From contig JAPEVC010000008.1 in assembly GCA_027946555.1 (NCBI GenBank), positions 124,001 through 188,000 of the forward strand: 64,000 nucleotides of DNA, given 5' to 3'. Below, in pieces: positions 1-11,587 of this stretch (position 1 is the first letter of the stretch; the number at the start of each line of letters is the position of its first letter). The notes beneath the pieces are model-generated. The model had not been told where the DNA came from. It searched no databases and was given only the letters and a program-made list of their open reading frames with translations. The translations under genes and the position numbers were made by a program. The stretch comes from Gnomoniopsis sp. IMI 355080 (taxonomy: Eukaryota; Ascomycota; Sordariomycetes; Diaporthales; Gnomoniaceae).

Positions 1-2436
1 ATGTGAATGAATCGAGGCTGTCAATTTGAAATGATACGAGTCGGGTATCTTCTTGGAAGGGGAGGATGATGTTCTTGGGGATGAGGTCTGAGGCTTTGGA
101 CGAAATAGTGAGTCGAGCCGCGGGATATTTGCCGTCGTGAAAGAAGACAAGTGGTTGCTCTCCTTCAGCACCAAAGTTGATCTGGACAACTGTCTTGGTG
201 TCCAAGAAATTGTGTCCGTATCTGCGCAGGGGGATGATGGGAGGTGGGAGCTCGAGATCTGGTATGCCATCTGGATCCAAGGACAGCGGCTCTGGACCGC
301 TGTCAGAGGCCAAGGGCCCGAGAGTTGGCGGCATGACTTGAGCCGTTTTAGGGCTCCGTTCATTTCGACTGCTCTGTAGTGCAGTGAGAAGGTTCATGCA
401 CTGGACATGACCCTCCCACGCTGCGTAATACAAAGCTGGAAGGCCCTTCTCATCCGGAATATTTGGATCCACACCTTCATCCAGGAGTGCTCGCAAACAA
501 GGGACATTGCCCTCACTTGCCGCATGGACAAGCGGTGTCCATCCATACAGCTTGTCGACCTGGTCAAGATCTGCACCAAACTGCTTCAACAAGCCTAGAA
601 GATCCGAGTTCTGGGCTGATCGAGCGACGAGATGTTGCGGATAAAGACCCTCTGCATCTGGCAGAATTTGCGCACCATTGGTGAGGAGCAGCTCTACAAT
701 GGCATGTGACCCGTGTTTGCATGCCAGGTTCAGAGGCGCATGGTCCGTATCCGAGATTGGGTTCAGGATTGATCCCTTCTCGATGAGTCTCCGGACACAT
801 TCTAGGTTGTTGTGTATAATCGCGTGCACCAAAGGTCTGAAATTGTCGTGGTCGATGAGATTGATAGTATCCGCGTCCACTATTTTCGAGTCAGTAGGGT
901 TCCTGAAAAAATACTAAATTGTTGGTTCTTACCCGCTAGCAGCGCATCAATCATGTCGAGACGGCCATGCATACTGGCGTAGTGGAGCGGTACCCTGCCG
1001 TACACATCTGTCCTGTTAACAGCCACACCTTTCGATAGACCTAGATTCAAGACGAAAGAGTTGCCGTAGATTGTTGCCTGGTGCAAACAATTCCGCTCAT
1101 TGATGTCATCTTCGGACTGGACGTCAACCAGTCCAGTTTCCACAAGAATCTGGAGGGATTCATGTGGTGCCTCGTTAATGGATGCGAGAAACGTTCTTGT
1201 GACCCTCTCCATCAGCGACAAATTCATTGCTGAGTTCGGCTCGACGGCGGACCTCATACGTCCCAGCAAATCTCTCAGTGAATCTAAGTTACCGGAAAGG
1301 GTCGTTTCCAGGAGTAGGGTATCTGCGTCACCCTCATCCGTGCCAAGAAGGTGCTGGCTGCTCACAATGTGATCTGGCCGGCCTTGCCCCTCAAAGCTGA
1401 CATGATCGCCTTCTGCCCATGCACCGAGCTCCTGAAGACTGGTGGTAACTTGGTCCGAGAGCTCACTGATGACCGTCGGGTTAAAGAAGGGCTGCACCTC
1501 CACGGCCCGAGAGAGATACAGCTCCTTAGTCTTTGACTTGGATGTCTTGTCCCACTTCTTCAGGATCTTTGAGAAGGCTGTTCCGTTGATGTCGACAAAT
1601 TGCTGCAGCTTGTTTAGATCGTTCGCGAATTGCTGGAAACCTTCTTGGAGCGTTGTGAATTTGGCTGATCGTCTTGACACGCCATGGCGAGTCTGGAGCA
1701 CTTTCTTCTTGTCTAAGAGGGTCTTGAGGCGGATTTTGAGCTATTACCGAGTTAGTTTTCACTCACACTAACAGTAACATTCCACAATTTACCTCTGCCT
1801 CCTTCTGGAGATAGAACGCATTGACTTTTTCAAGCTCTCGTTCCTGGTTTCTGGTCAACACCGCATTCACTCGTTGCATCACCGCAGCATGTTATAGTAC
1901 CAGTTGAAAGAAAAAGGTTGCCTTGTTCGCTTGCAACGCGGCTTGCTGATCCAGCGGACCGTTGTTCTGCAGGAGATCATCTTGGGCGTATAGTTGGGGA
2001 GTAGCGGAGAGTTTCTTAATAAGCTGTAGGACAGATAGTCAGCGGACATAGGCCTCTTCTTTTCCTGGATCCAATAATTCCTTCTGCATTTTTTGGTTCC
2101 TATGTCGTCGTCTATGGTATCTTCGTTGTGCTGTACGAGAAGGATTCTGATGTGGTACCAAAGCAAGTCCAATGTTGATGCAGTTCTGCTGGTGTCGGAA
2201 GGAGATGGCAGTCCGGGAAGACCTGGAATTCAACACACCTTCTTTAGTGCCTTGTAGTTGACGAAACTGGCAGCATATTCAGGGACCTCTAGTTGGCGTT
2301 TCTGGATCTGCTTGCCGAACTTCCTGCCGAAGAATCAGCAAAAGCTGGGGCCACCAGCCGGACAGGACGCAAGAAATCCCTCACAGCTCATGGGAGAAGG
2401 AGAAGAAAGAAAAGGGGGGCGAGGGGCCACTTACAT
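1..2436 (-). CDS. nuc-2: NUC-2/PHO81-type phosphate sensor (SPX + ankyrin), 3' end off window
   Basis: This is the ankyrin-repeat CDK-inhibitor and phosphate sensor of the PHO pathway, which in the known family acts on the PHO80-PHO85 (PREG-PGOV) kinase and so controls the transcription factor PHO4/NUC-1. Exons on the minus strand are 2435-2436, 2239-2323, 1901-2023, 1793-1843, 933-1740 and <1-879, giving about 649 residues. The N-terminus is an SPX domain (KFGKQIQKRQLEVPEYAAS, then VNYKALKKLIKKLSATP) running to about residue 190. Ankyrin repeats follow from about residue 300 to 530 (for example GRVPLHYASMHGRLDMIDAL and APLNLACKHGSHAIVELLL). After them comes PDGIPDLELPPPIIPLRRYG, which leads into the C-terminal part of the family. 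The remaining C-terminus, where this family has a GDPD-like region, lies beyond base 1. The start codon is split by the first intron (AT in exon 1, G in exon 2). Identification is strong. The 5' leader is not resolved. Confidence 0.9.
2324..2434 (-). other. Intron interrupting the nuc-2 start codon
   Basis: On the minus strand, exon 1 ends ...CGCACAAT followed by the consensus donor GTAAGT. The acceptor is TTCGGCAG, followed by GAAGTTCGGCAAG. Only splicing creates the ATG-AAG-TTC that opens the SPX domain. Without splicing the same AT is followed by GTAA, so the RNA reads ATG TAA, a start directly followed by a stop. The intron is 111 bp. The exon 2 frame upstream of KFGKQ has no in-frame ATG before the acceptor that would give a normal SPX start. 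Confidence 0.78.
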
Positions 2437-5180
2437 TGTGCGAGTCGTGGGCCGGTGACCTGATGAGGCCACTGGCTATCGCACAAGGGATCAGTCAAAG
2501 ATTGACGACAGAGTGTCTATACCTCTCTAATGACTAGAAAAAGTCTCAGACTGTGCAGGACCGATTGGATCAAGGGCCGTGTCAGCGACCGGAGCACTTC
2601 AGCAGTCTGATGCAGGTGTGACGTCGGAAAGCGATGTCTCTCTACCGAGTCGACTGGTGTTCCTCTATCTGTACGGCTTGTTCGACCAAGCATGCCCGTG
2701 GCAACGAAAAGACGATCCTTGATAGTTGGGTGGAGATGTGTATGCAGTACAAGCCGTCTAGTGCTGGTTGGCCACGTCTTCTGTAAGCACGTGGTACCGC
2801 TTATAGGGCTTTGAAGACTCTGGCGTACCTTCAAGTCTCTTTCTCCGCAGCTCGAGACGTGCCTTCTGTTGGTGTCCCTCGGGGAGAGGCCGTGCCCAAC
2901 GTCGTAGCTGGTGGGACCCTATCCGGGAGATCATCAGAACCAGGCTCAGGATTACGGATCAAGCAATTGTGGAGTTTCGTCTTTTTTCTCTCGTCTTGTA
3001 ACAAGCGGGAAGGGCCGGTATCCGCCAGGCTGACAATAACATGGGTGGAGAGCTTGCGGTGGACGAATAAACAGGTTCCGCAAAGGACTTTGGTGATCTT
3101 GAGGATAACGCCATGTACACAAGGTGTATATGAAACACAAAGTGATATAGATGCGAGTGGACAAAAAGTGATGTCGAAAACAAGGAGACACAGCAGTCTG
3201 CAAATACCGAGTATATTGACAGATGCAAGGTGACCTTGGAATCACTTCAGGGGAAGGCGATGACGAGAAAATGAGGGTATGTGTAGGGTCAGGAGAGGGT
3301 CAGACGTGAAGTGTGTAGGGCAGACACTGGCCAGCAGAAACCGGAAAACATATAGACGCGCCACGCAATAGTAGCAATGCTGAAAGGGGACAGTCGTATA
3401 CATACTGGACTGTCCGGCTGTATGACTTTATGCAGCCGGAGTAGGTTTAGACAGGCTTGGGTGACAGGGCCCTGGGCAAGACGGGGGTGGTGGCTCACAA
3501 AGAGGTATCGGCGAGCAGCTCAACTGCAAAGCTTAAAGGGACCGCTAGTATTTTTCGGACCTCCCTGGTGGCTGTAGATGCTGGTAGCGAGCCAGGTGAC
3601 TTGTCGAATGAAGACCGGGAAAAAAAAGGCAGGGTTTGTGAGAGAGTGTGTGCCTTGTAGCGAGCTGCCGTGTAAGCCCTCACTGATGGGGAAAGCCGAG
3701 AGGAGCTGCTGTGGCGACGGGGTATGGTTGGAAGGTCTCTTGCGTGACCTAGAATGAGCCTAGACCCTTTATTGATCGACTGCCAAATATAATAAAATAG
3801 AGGTCATGGGGTTGGTGCGGTTTGGAGGTACTTTTTCTGAGACCTGATGTGTAGTTAGTCGCAGGTGCGGTTGCGGTTGCGGTTGCAGTGAGGCGTGCAG
3901 AACGACCAGGCGCTTGCAGGTACCTTGAACCGCCAATCTGTCGATGTTGTTATCAGCCACGCAAATTCTTCCCTCACAACAACTGGAGCAAAACCAGTGC
4001 GAGTCGTTCAGTCGACTGAGCTCTGATGCTGCAGTCAAGAAGACTGTAGGACGTCGTCCAGGTACGGCAAAAACCCGGCCAGTACAAGAAGGTTGAACTT
4101 CTCGAGTCAGAAGCTCAGAAAGCGCACGGGACTCCCTAAAACGGTATTCCCTCGTGGACCATTCACAGGCCACCACAGTTGTTGTCGCGTTACACAAAGA
4201 TCTCTGTCAACTCATATGTGCCCAGGCAAGCCAGCACAATTTTTTCATATTCTTCTTTTTATCTTTCCTTCGCCCTGGGAAGCGTCCACACCCTCCTAGT
4301 GCTTGCTGGCTCTGCCTGTTGTCATCTTCGAACGGCTTGCTTCTACGGTCCAATTACAGCTCGCATGCGGCGCACATGTTCTCTTGTTCGCAGACGGGAT
4401 ATGCACGCTACTATTAAGGCCGACGTTACATAATGAAGTGGCCCCCCACCCACTCACTAGGGTCACACCCCGAACCCTTGTAGAAATCAGAAGTCATTCG
4501 GATATCGCCGGACAATCGCGCGGTTGAAAGCGCCTATGAACAGACATCAATATGCGCGCTCTTGTGGCGCTTGTTGATCCCCCTCGACAGTAGGTATGTA
4601 CACATAGTAGTAAGACGGATGAATTTGACTCATGTCACTGTTGTCGCTTCTGTCAGCCTTATATGGTGGGGATGGTGTCGCCGAGGGTGCTCCAGTGTAA
4701 CCAGAAGGCTGCGCATCAGCGCGTCTGCTCTAGTGGCTTGCGACAGACAGACAGTTCTTTTCGTGTGACATAGCCAATCAGCACGTTGACCACCATGAAC
4801 TCGGACACTTCTGGAGGCGCCGAGACAAGGTCGGTGCAACGGTGAATGGCACAAACTTCTGTGAGCCACCAAAAATGCAGTTGGGGAAGTTGAAGCAGCT
4901 GGCGACTTGTGTGTTGTCACAAGGGCCGTGACAAATGGACGTGCACATGAACTGATTCGTACAAGCAGAAGTAGGAGACGGGACAAGATCACATAGTGTA
5001 TAGTCAATACTCCACAGACAGGTACTGTAGAATGAAATATAGGGGGAATCACTTCTCTATGTTGTCAAAGGAAGTTATGTTGCCTGAGTGCTAGGTACCC
5101 GCATTACCCCCGCTACTCGAGACGGAAAGAGAGCTTCCAGGTATCACCCTACCAACGCCGTTTCTCACACGCTCATGACC
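2437..5180. other. Intergenic: nuc-2 leader and promoter, downstream flank of the CUE gene
   Basis: The 2.7 kb between two minus-strand genes contains only short overlapping frames with no recognisable motif or domain. The part next to 2437 must contain the nuc-2 5' leader. A small GCGGTT repeat lies near 3865-3887. I see no tRNA or mobile element. Confidence 0.6.
2788..2793. promoter_or_regulatory. CACGTG (PHO4/NUC-1-type E-box) upstream of nuc-2
   Basis: A palindromic CACGTG lies about 350 bp upstream of the nuc-2 start codon. In yeast, Pho4 binds CACGTG and PHO81 is itself Pho4-controlled; NUC-1 is the Neurospora counterpart. A 6-mer is expected by chance about once per 4 kb, so this is suggestive only. 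Confidence 0.35.
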
Positions 5181-6693
5181 TCATTTCTTAACCTCAGTCT
5201 TGTCGGCCTTGGAGTCCACCAAACTATCCGACATTGCCTCGGCCGCAGCCTTCCGCAGCCTCTCCTCATCGTCATCAACCTTATTACCACCCTTGTCCGG
5301 CTTGTCTTTGGCGTCCTTATCGTCATCACTGTCGCCGAGGCTGAAGGGGTCATTTTCTGCAATAGGGCTAGGCTCAACTGCTGACAACGGTTGCCATTTG
5401 CTGGCCTTACTACCCGAGCCCGGTGCATCCTTGGGGCCATTCTTTGGTGAGGCGTTGTAGATATTATCAATCTCGTCGGCGCCATCCTTGAAAGCAACCT
5501 TGCGCCCGTCACTTGGCTTGGGAGATGTGGATGGTGGTGGAGGCCGGAAAACGTTGGGGTTCTGTTGACCGGGACGGGCGGGGGCTGGAACCCCGTTAGC
5601 TTCGTGCTCCAGTACGATATCTTGGAAGGAAGGACTTACTGCCGTCATTGTGGAATTTCATACCAGCAAAGTCGTCGCTCAGCATCTCGGGGTCGGCGTC
5701 ATAGCGCTCGTAGTCCCGACTCCTCCGCGCCGACTCACCACTTCCACTGCCTCCAAATCGCTGTCCGCCGTGCTGCGATGAGCCCTCGCCCTCGTCGAAC
5801 TGCTCATCAAACTTCTTCTTGAGATCCTTGAACCAGCTGTTGACCTTGACTTGAGTTTCTTGGAACCCCTTCTTCAACTGCTCCTGGATCACAGGAAGAT
5901 CGTCATCGATGAAGCTATGCTCGCGGTCGTCGTACAACTCGTTGGGCTTCAGGCCCGTCTGGCCGCCGCGTCCGCCAGGTCGACCGGGGCGAGAGCCCGG
6001 CAGGTCTCTCCGGTTGGAGGTCCGCGCTTCGTAGGCCGCGCTCTCGTAGTGCTCCGCCAGCCTGCGTGCGTAGGCCTCGTCAGCCTCTAGCTGCGACTGA
6101 GCGTTCTGCGGGCGGGGCGGTTGAGGAGGCGGGACATCGACCTCGGCGTCAGGGTGCACGGCGTCTGGATCGCTCATAGCGAGCAGTGCATTAAAAGCTG
6201 GGTCGATGCGGCCGCCGCTGGCAATCAGAACAGCCTTGATGACGGAGGCCTCGATGCCAGGGAAAGCTTCCTTCAAAATGGCCTCATTCTTTTGTTGTTC
6301 TGTGGTAGGCCTGGGAGGCTTTGGGGGAGGTGCTTCATCGGAGGCGGTGGCTGTTCGGCTGGGAGGTGATGGTGGATGCTCGTCCTCAACGGTGGCAGCC
6401 TTCGGCGTGGTCACGGGGGCAGGTCCTCCTTTAGTCGGGCTAGCCTTGGTACTATCGTCCATACTGATGATGCCTGATTCTTGAATTTCCTCGTCGTCGG
6501 ACAGATCCAGGGGCTTAACTGTAGTGGGCGACTCTGGTGGCTTTGGGTTGTCCTGGTTTCAAATAGGTAAGCTGTCAGGAACGGTTCCAAGAGCGGAATG
6601 CGCAGCGCATGAACCGTGCTCCTCCCAGGTGTTTGAAAGCTTGCGGCTCCTGAAGCTACCGAGATGAAGCTGGGAAATGGCACTCACCGACAT
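5181..6693 (-). CDS. CUE-domain ubiquitin-binding autophagy adaptor (Cue5-like)
   Basis: Predicted protein of 440 residues. Exons on the minus strand are 6688-6693 (only ATG TCG), 5640-6552 and 5181-5584, with introns of 135 and 55 bp. A CUE domain lies at about residues 90-132 (AILKEAFPGIEASVIKAVLI through NALLAM, with the FP and LL signatures that contact ubiquitin). Before it are acidic and proline-rich stretches. A WQPL motif at residues 370-373 fits the W-x-x-L Atg8-interacting motif known from yeast Cue5, which links ubiquitinated aggregates to autophagosomes. The C-terminal tail is highly charged. The start was moved upstream of a later in-frame Met because the frame upstream of it is continuous and reads DNPKPPESP...LSDDEEIQESG, and because ATGTCG is followed by a GTGAGT donor. 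The CUE call is firm. The autophagy role is inferred from the two motifs. Confidence 0.85.
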
Positions 6694-7436
6694 ATTGAGC
6701 CGAGGTATTAGATGATGAGAAAGCAACCGCTCTGCTGAGAATACTGGGAGATAGGGCGTGTGTGGTTGGTGGCAACGAGGAAAGTTACAAACCAGATGAT
6801 CATTCTTGATGGCGAAGTAATACTGTGTCGTATGGTGGAGGATGTTGGAGCTGTTCATGCCACTGGGCTGACTGCAGGTGGACCCCGCCTATCACAGGCA
6901 TCCAGCAGGGGTGACAGGCTGCGTCAGTGTACATAGTCTATTGTACCTAAGTGAGTACACACCTGGAACATTACATTGTGATATATGGTTTCTGACCAAA
7001 CTATCCAGGCAGGAGCTTCTGCTTGTGGGATTTACTTCACATGTAATATGTCTTGGAAAGCCACTTAGTTTTCTATTTTTGGCTTCGCTGCCCGGTGAAA
7101 GAGGGCATTATCTGGCAGCTCAAACAGTACAAGTACATAGGTTGGTACTTACTTGGTAGTACTGTTCCTCATCTGGCCTGGTGTGTGCAGCTGCTGCAGC
7201 CAGGCGGGCCAGGCTGCTCCACTGATAAAGATAAGGTTCATGCCTTGGCTGCGACACAGACACCACTGAAGTCTATCATTAACCTCTTCGACTCCAACTG
7301 TGTCACTAGACCAGCAATTACTCATGCAAGAACTGAACAGTTCACATCAGAAGCACCATGACATGAAAAAGAAGAACACCTCCTACAAGCCTCTCTCTCC
7401 TTTCATATTCCGTTCCCTCATGCTGCATACGACAAG
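6694..7436. promoter_or_regulatory. Divergent promoter region between the CUE gene and vps20
   Basis: These 743 bp lie between two diverging genes and therefore should hold both promoters and leaders. No coding frame, tRNA or repeat stands out. A pyrimidine-rich stretch (near 7380-7425) precedes the vps20 start, as is common at fungal transcription starts. Confidence 0.5.
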
Positions 7437-8228
7437 ATGGGGAATAACTCCAGTCGGGTCACGGCCCAGGATAAGTGAGCCACAACCCTGAATACGTCAC
7501 CTCTTGTCATTGCGCCCGGTCAACGCCGCGACGCCGCGCAGAGAAACCTTTTATCAACCCCATGGTTTTACTAACTGTTCTTCTCGTGCTTACTCAGGGC
7601 CATCCTCGATATGAAGACCCAGCGCGACAAACTCCACCAATACCAACGGCGCATCAAAGTCCTGACCGACCGCGAAACCGACATTGCGAAGCAGATGCTC
7701 GCCAAAGGCGACAAGAGGCGTGCGCTGATCGCCTTGCGGAAAAAGAAGTATCAGGAGACCCTCCTCGCCCAGACGGATGGACAGCTCGAGCAGCTCGAGA
7801 AACTGACCGCCAACGTCGAGTTCGCGCTGATCCAGAAAGATGTCGTCTTTGGCCTGCAGCAGGGCACCAAGGTGCTCAACGAGATTCACGCCGAGATGGG
7901 TGGGCTGGAGAATGTAGAGAAGCTAATGGGCGACTCAGCCGAGGCCATTGCGTATCAAAATGTGAGTTGAAGAGGCGTCGCGGGACCTAGGGTACAAAGC
8001 AGAAGCTAATGTGATATCGGCATACAGGAGATTAGCGACATGCTTGGCGGCAGGATCTCGAACCATGATGAAGACGAGATTGAGGACGAACTGAGGGCCC
8101 TTGAGGCTGAATTAAAACGACAAGAGCCGCTGCCCAACGTTCCGAATACACCGCTCCCGGAACGAGAGGAGGAGGCGCCACAGCCTGCCCAGGTGAAACA
8201 ACAAGAACCGGAGGCCATGCTCGCCTGA
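7437..8228 (+). CDS. vps20: ESCRT-III subunit Vps20 (CHMP6)
   Basis: Predicted protein of 200 residues from exons 7437-7474, 7598-7961 and 8028-8228 (introns 123 and 66 bp). The first exon encodes MGNNSSRVTAQDK, whose Gly2 makes it an N-myristoylation candidate, as in the Vps20/CHMP6 family. The body (AILDMKTQRDKLHQYQRRI and KVLTDRETDIAKQMLAKGDK) is the basic helical Snf7 core. The C-terminal part is acidic (DEDEIEDELRALEAEL), as expected for the autoinhibitory and MIM region. In the known pathway Vps20 is recruited by ESCRT-II to endosomal membrane and nucleates Snf7 polymers for multivesicular body formation. The start was chosen because splicing at ATAA|GTGAGC gives the expected myristoylated N-terminus. 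The next Met (at 7611) would remove it. Confidence 0.93.
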
Positions 8229-9007
8229 AACTAAAGCCAAATCCCAGCAATGCTCAGAGCAGTCTTTGGATAGGCACTAGGAAGCTCAAGCCCAGACTCG
8301 CGGTATTTGGACTTTTCATGTAGTTGTTTGGCACTCGTCGCACGCAGATAGAGGCTCAGGTCACCATTGCATACGGGGGAGTCTTTGGAGTTATGGTCTA
8401 GTAGTTATATCATGATGTAAAATAGTTTTGTTCCGCAGGACCCTGCATGAATTGATGACAAGGTATTTTAGTTCAGTGCCAGATGGATCAAACCCATTGG
8501 ATCATTGCCCTGTGGTCTCTATGCCTTCTTAACTCCAGTACCTATATGCTCCATATCTGCCATTCATCATCGCTCCTTCAAGCTGTCGTTCAGCTTGGAC
8601 TCCATTTGTACAGAAAAGCAGGAAATGGCCGACCGATGCAACGCCATGCTCATGATAGAAATGGAATGCCCAACGCCTTGCGTACATGTTCACGCACGGT
8701 GTATCATCCCTGGTGCATTGCTATATGTGACCCAACGCCTTGTGAAGCTCGAAGAGAGCCGAACTTGATGCAGTCTTGAGTTCCAGCCAATTACGCCTCC
8801 GGAATGCCATCTATTACGCTCGTCGTACATGTTGACAAACGTACTTCCGAACCCCACATCATCGTTGTTCTAGCGAATGACAATGATTTCTGGAGGCGGT
8901 GGTCGCTGTTCATACATATACTGAACACTGCCAGGCTCGCCCGAAGGCGCTGCTTGCCTCTGCCGATCTGACGGCGTCCTCTCACGTTGCAGGTATCTAT
9001 CAGATGG
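8229..9007. other. Convergent 3' flank of vps20 and the DUF2293 gene
   Basis: This stretch between two convergent genes holds their 3' untranslated regions. No gene is evident, but 8870-8967 on the minus strand could be a missed last exon of the DUF2293 gene (see finding). Confidence 0.5.
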
Positions 9008-11587
9008 TCAGCCAAACGCATTCGCCGGACATAGGAACAAGTCGACTCGCCCTCTCTGGTGGTATTCGGCAGGGGTGCGATTCATTGGCCCTGGTTCTTG
9101 ATAAAATGGGCGCAGCGTCGAAGCTTCAGAGGGACCTACTGGCGCCTGAGACTGAGGGACAGAGGGATATGGTGGCTGTATAGGATGAGTTCCTTGCCAT
9201 GAGCCAGAATGCTGGGGAGGATGGAGATCGTAGTATAAAGGACGTGTCGAGCTAGGCAATGGTCCCTGCGAGTGCGCTTCAAACCCTGAAGCACTAGCTT
9301 CTCTATATACAGCACGTGGGTGAATAGCATGTCTGTAAGCTGTGGAGGGAGCCGCGCGGTCATTCGCTTCACGACGGTGAGGGCTGAGCTGCCGAAGTCT
9401 GGATGACTCGAGCTCCCAAGATTGAGTTGGGCGAGCTTCTCTGTGCACGCGCATCACGCGTGTTGTGCCTGGCGCGGCAGCTTCAGATATGTAACGGGGG
9501 TCCGGAACAGGCTCACGTATACGATACCCACGATTGGATTCTTGAGGTGCGACGTTCAGGGGCGATCGAAAATCAGGCTGGTAGTGAGACACGTGCCGTG
9601 GCATGACACGTTCACCATCTGCAGGAACCAATGCTGGTCGGAAGCCCTGGTCCATAGGAGGATTGTGAGGTGCCATACCCATAGGAAGTCGCTCCAAGGG
9701 AACAAATTGCCTGGGAGCACCAATCTGTCCAGTGGGCACTTGCTCTGAACGCATTGGTTCTGCGCGAATTACACGCCGTACGGACTGCGGCTCATCTAAC
9801 CTCGAACGAGGAGAGATGGGCTCGACTGATGGAACAAGGAAATCCTTGAGTTCTCCATTGTATGGTCTCCCTGGGTGTGCTCCATTCCGTGGATCGTGGG
9901 AAGAGAGGCCAACTCGTCTACCAATCACTAGGCCTTCCGAAGAGCCAAAACCGGAGTCAGGACGGGGCACAACAGAATCCAGACGATCTTCCCTGTGATA
10001 ATTAGCCGGAGGGGCGCCTCCCGTACGAACATGGGGATCGTATGCTTGTCCTCTGCCATAGAACGGCTGTGAGGCAGGACGCACACGATCGTCTCGTGTC
10101 AAGTCAGCCTTGTACACTGGGGATATGATCTCAACAGACGGATGGCGCTGAATGTTCTGGCTGAGGATCCTCTGCATCGGTGCTTGCGAAGTCGCTTCCG
10201 CATTCTGAGCATGGCGATTCCGATTTAGAGCCTCTTCCCAACGCTGGTTCCTGGTGGCCTCGTGCGCTTGGGCCGCTTCGTAACGGTTGAAGCCACGTTT
10301 GTCCCGGTGAGAGCCTGAATTCTTCTTGGAGTGGCCGACCCATGGCGTTTTTGAAATTCGGTTGGGCTTCGCCCTGGACTTACCCCTGCGCCTCTTTGAA
10401 TTCAGCGGCGCAATTTGTTTAGGACTCTGATCCATGAATCCGGATACTGCGCGGGCCCGAGCGGCGCCGTGGACCTCGACGACAGAATCCCCGTCGCTAG
10501 AATCCTCTCCATCTTCCGAATCATCTGAATCACTGTCGTCATCTGCATCTGATATGACAACAACCTCTCGGAGAATATCCCCAAGCTGATCACGACCCGT
10601 TTCTTCGTCTCCTCTCCACTTGACGAGTATGTCTAGACACTGTTTTTCCACAGCTTTTCTGGCGACCTTCCACTCCACTTCACGTAGAATCTGATCGTAC
10701 CGTGTGTGTACATGCCGAATGTGAGCGAGTACAGCAAGCTGCACACGGCGGTACAGAGGGAGGTCAGATGTACCAACCAGTGGTTTGCCGTATCGCCCTT
10801 CACCCTAAACAGCACATTCATCAATTTTGCGCCTAAGCCGGCCAAGTATTAGGAAGGGCGGCCTACCTTTTTGAAGGCATGCTCGAGAATCATCTGCTTG
10901 TCGAAGTTTGGTATGCGCGGGAACAGGTCCCTCATGGCTGCTTCGGCTTGAGCGTTGATCTCTTCCTGTGTCTCGGGCAGCTGCCAGTTGTCGTTTTCTG
11001 CAGAATCAACTTCTTTGCCAACTTGTTCCTTGGCTTGTTCGAGAATGGTTCGTCGAACATGGTGGCCCATCCGATGGACCTGCAGAGCCAAATTTTGAAC
11101 GTCGTCGTCTTCGCTGTGGTTGTTGGTGTCTTTGGCCCCCTGGAATCGCGCAAGGCCATTAAAAACTATGGTCCTACGAGGAGTAAGTAAAAAGGATGGG
11201 CTAGAGCATACTGAGACAATCAAGATCATGGCATCCTGCTCTCGCGAGAGTTCCTTGCAGGCGTTGGTAAGTTCGGGATTGCCAATAGGCAAGAATTCGA
11301 AACCAGGAGGGGGGTTCGGATCGGTGGTAACCTGCTGTAGGTAAGATGAAGAACGGATCGAAGGAAGAGACTGCCATGAATACCTGAAACTCGAGTTTCT
11401 TGTCCCTTTTGTCCTTGTTCTCGAAGAATTCGAAGTATGATTTGTGCTTGGACTGAATGTTCTTTTCGGGTAATACGACAAGGTGGCGCGGCACCGTGAT
11501 GTTATCCCGCGCCGCCCGCTGATGTTTCTCTTTCACAGAGCGACCAGCGGCCGCGGAAGCCAAAGCATTGCGCGTGTTTCTCCCCAT
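9008..11587 (-). CDS. DUF2293-domain protein with long disordered tail
   Basis: Predicted protein of about 798 residues. Exons on the minus strand are 11384-11587, 11212-11334, 10867-11139 and 9008-10804, with introns of 49, 72 and 62 bp. The N-terminal quarter has conserved blocks (LEFQ, then TTDPNPPPGFEFLPIGNPE and CKELSREQDAMILIVS). The DUF2293 domain follows: AAMRDLFPRIPNFDKQMILE, then RYGKPLVGTSDLPLYRRVQL and AVLAHIRHVHTRYDQIL. The last 500 residues are low-complexity and rich in Arg, Pro and Ser, with an acidic Asp/Ser/Glu block (ISDADDDSDSDDSEDGED). DUF2293 proteins are widespread in filamentous fungi and their function is not established; nothing here identifies a catalytic site. The exon 2 acceptor is a NAGNAG, so one Gln may be optional. 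The C-terminus may be longer through a short intron. Confidence 0.82.
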
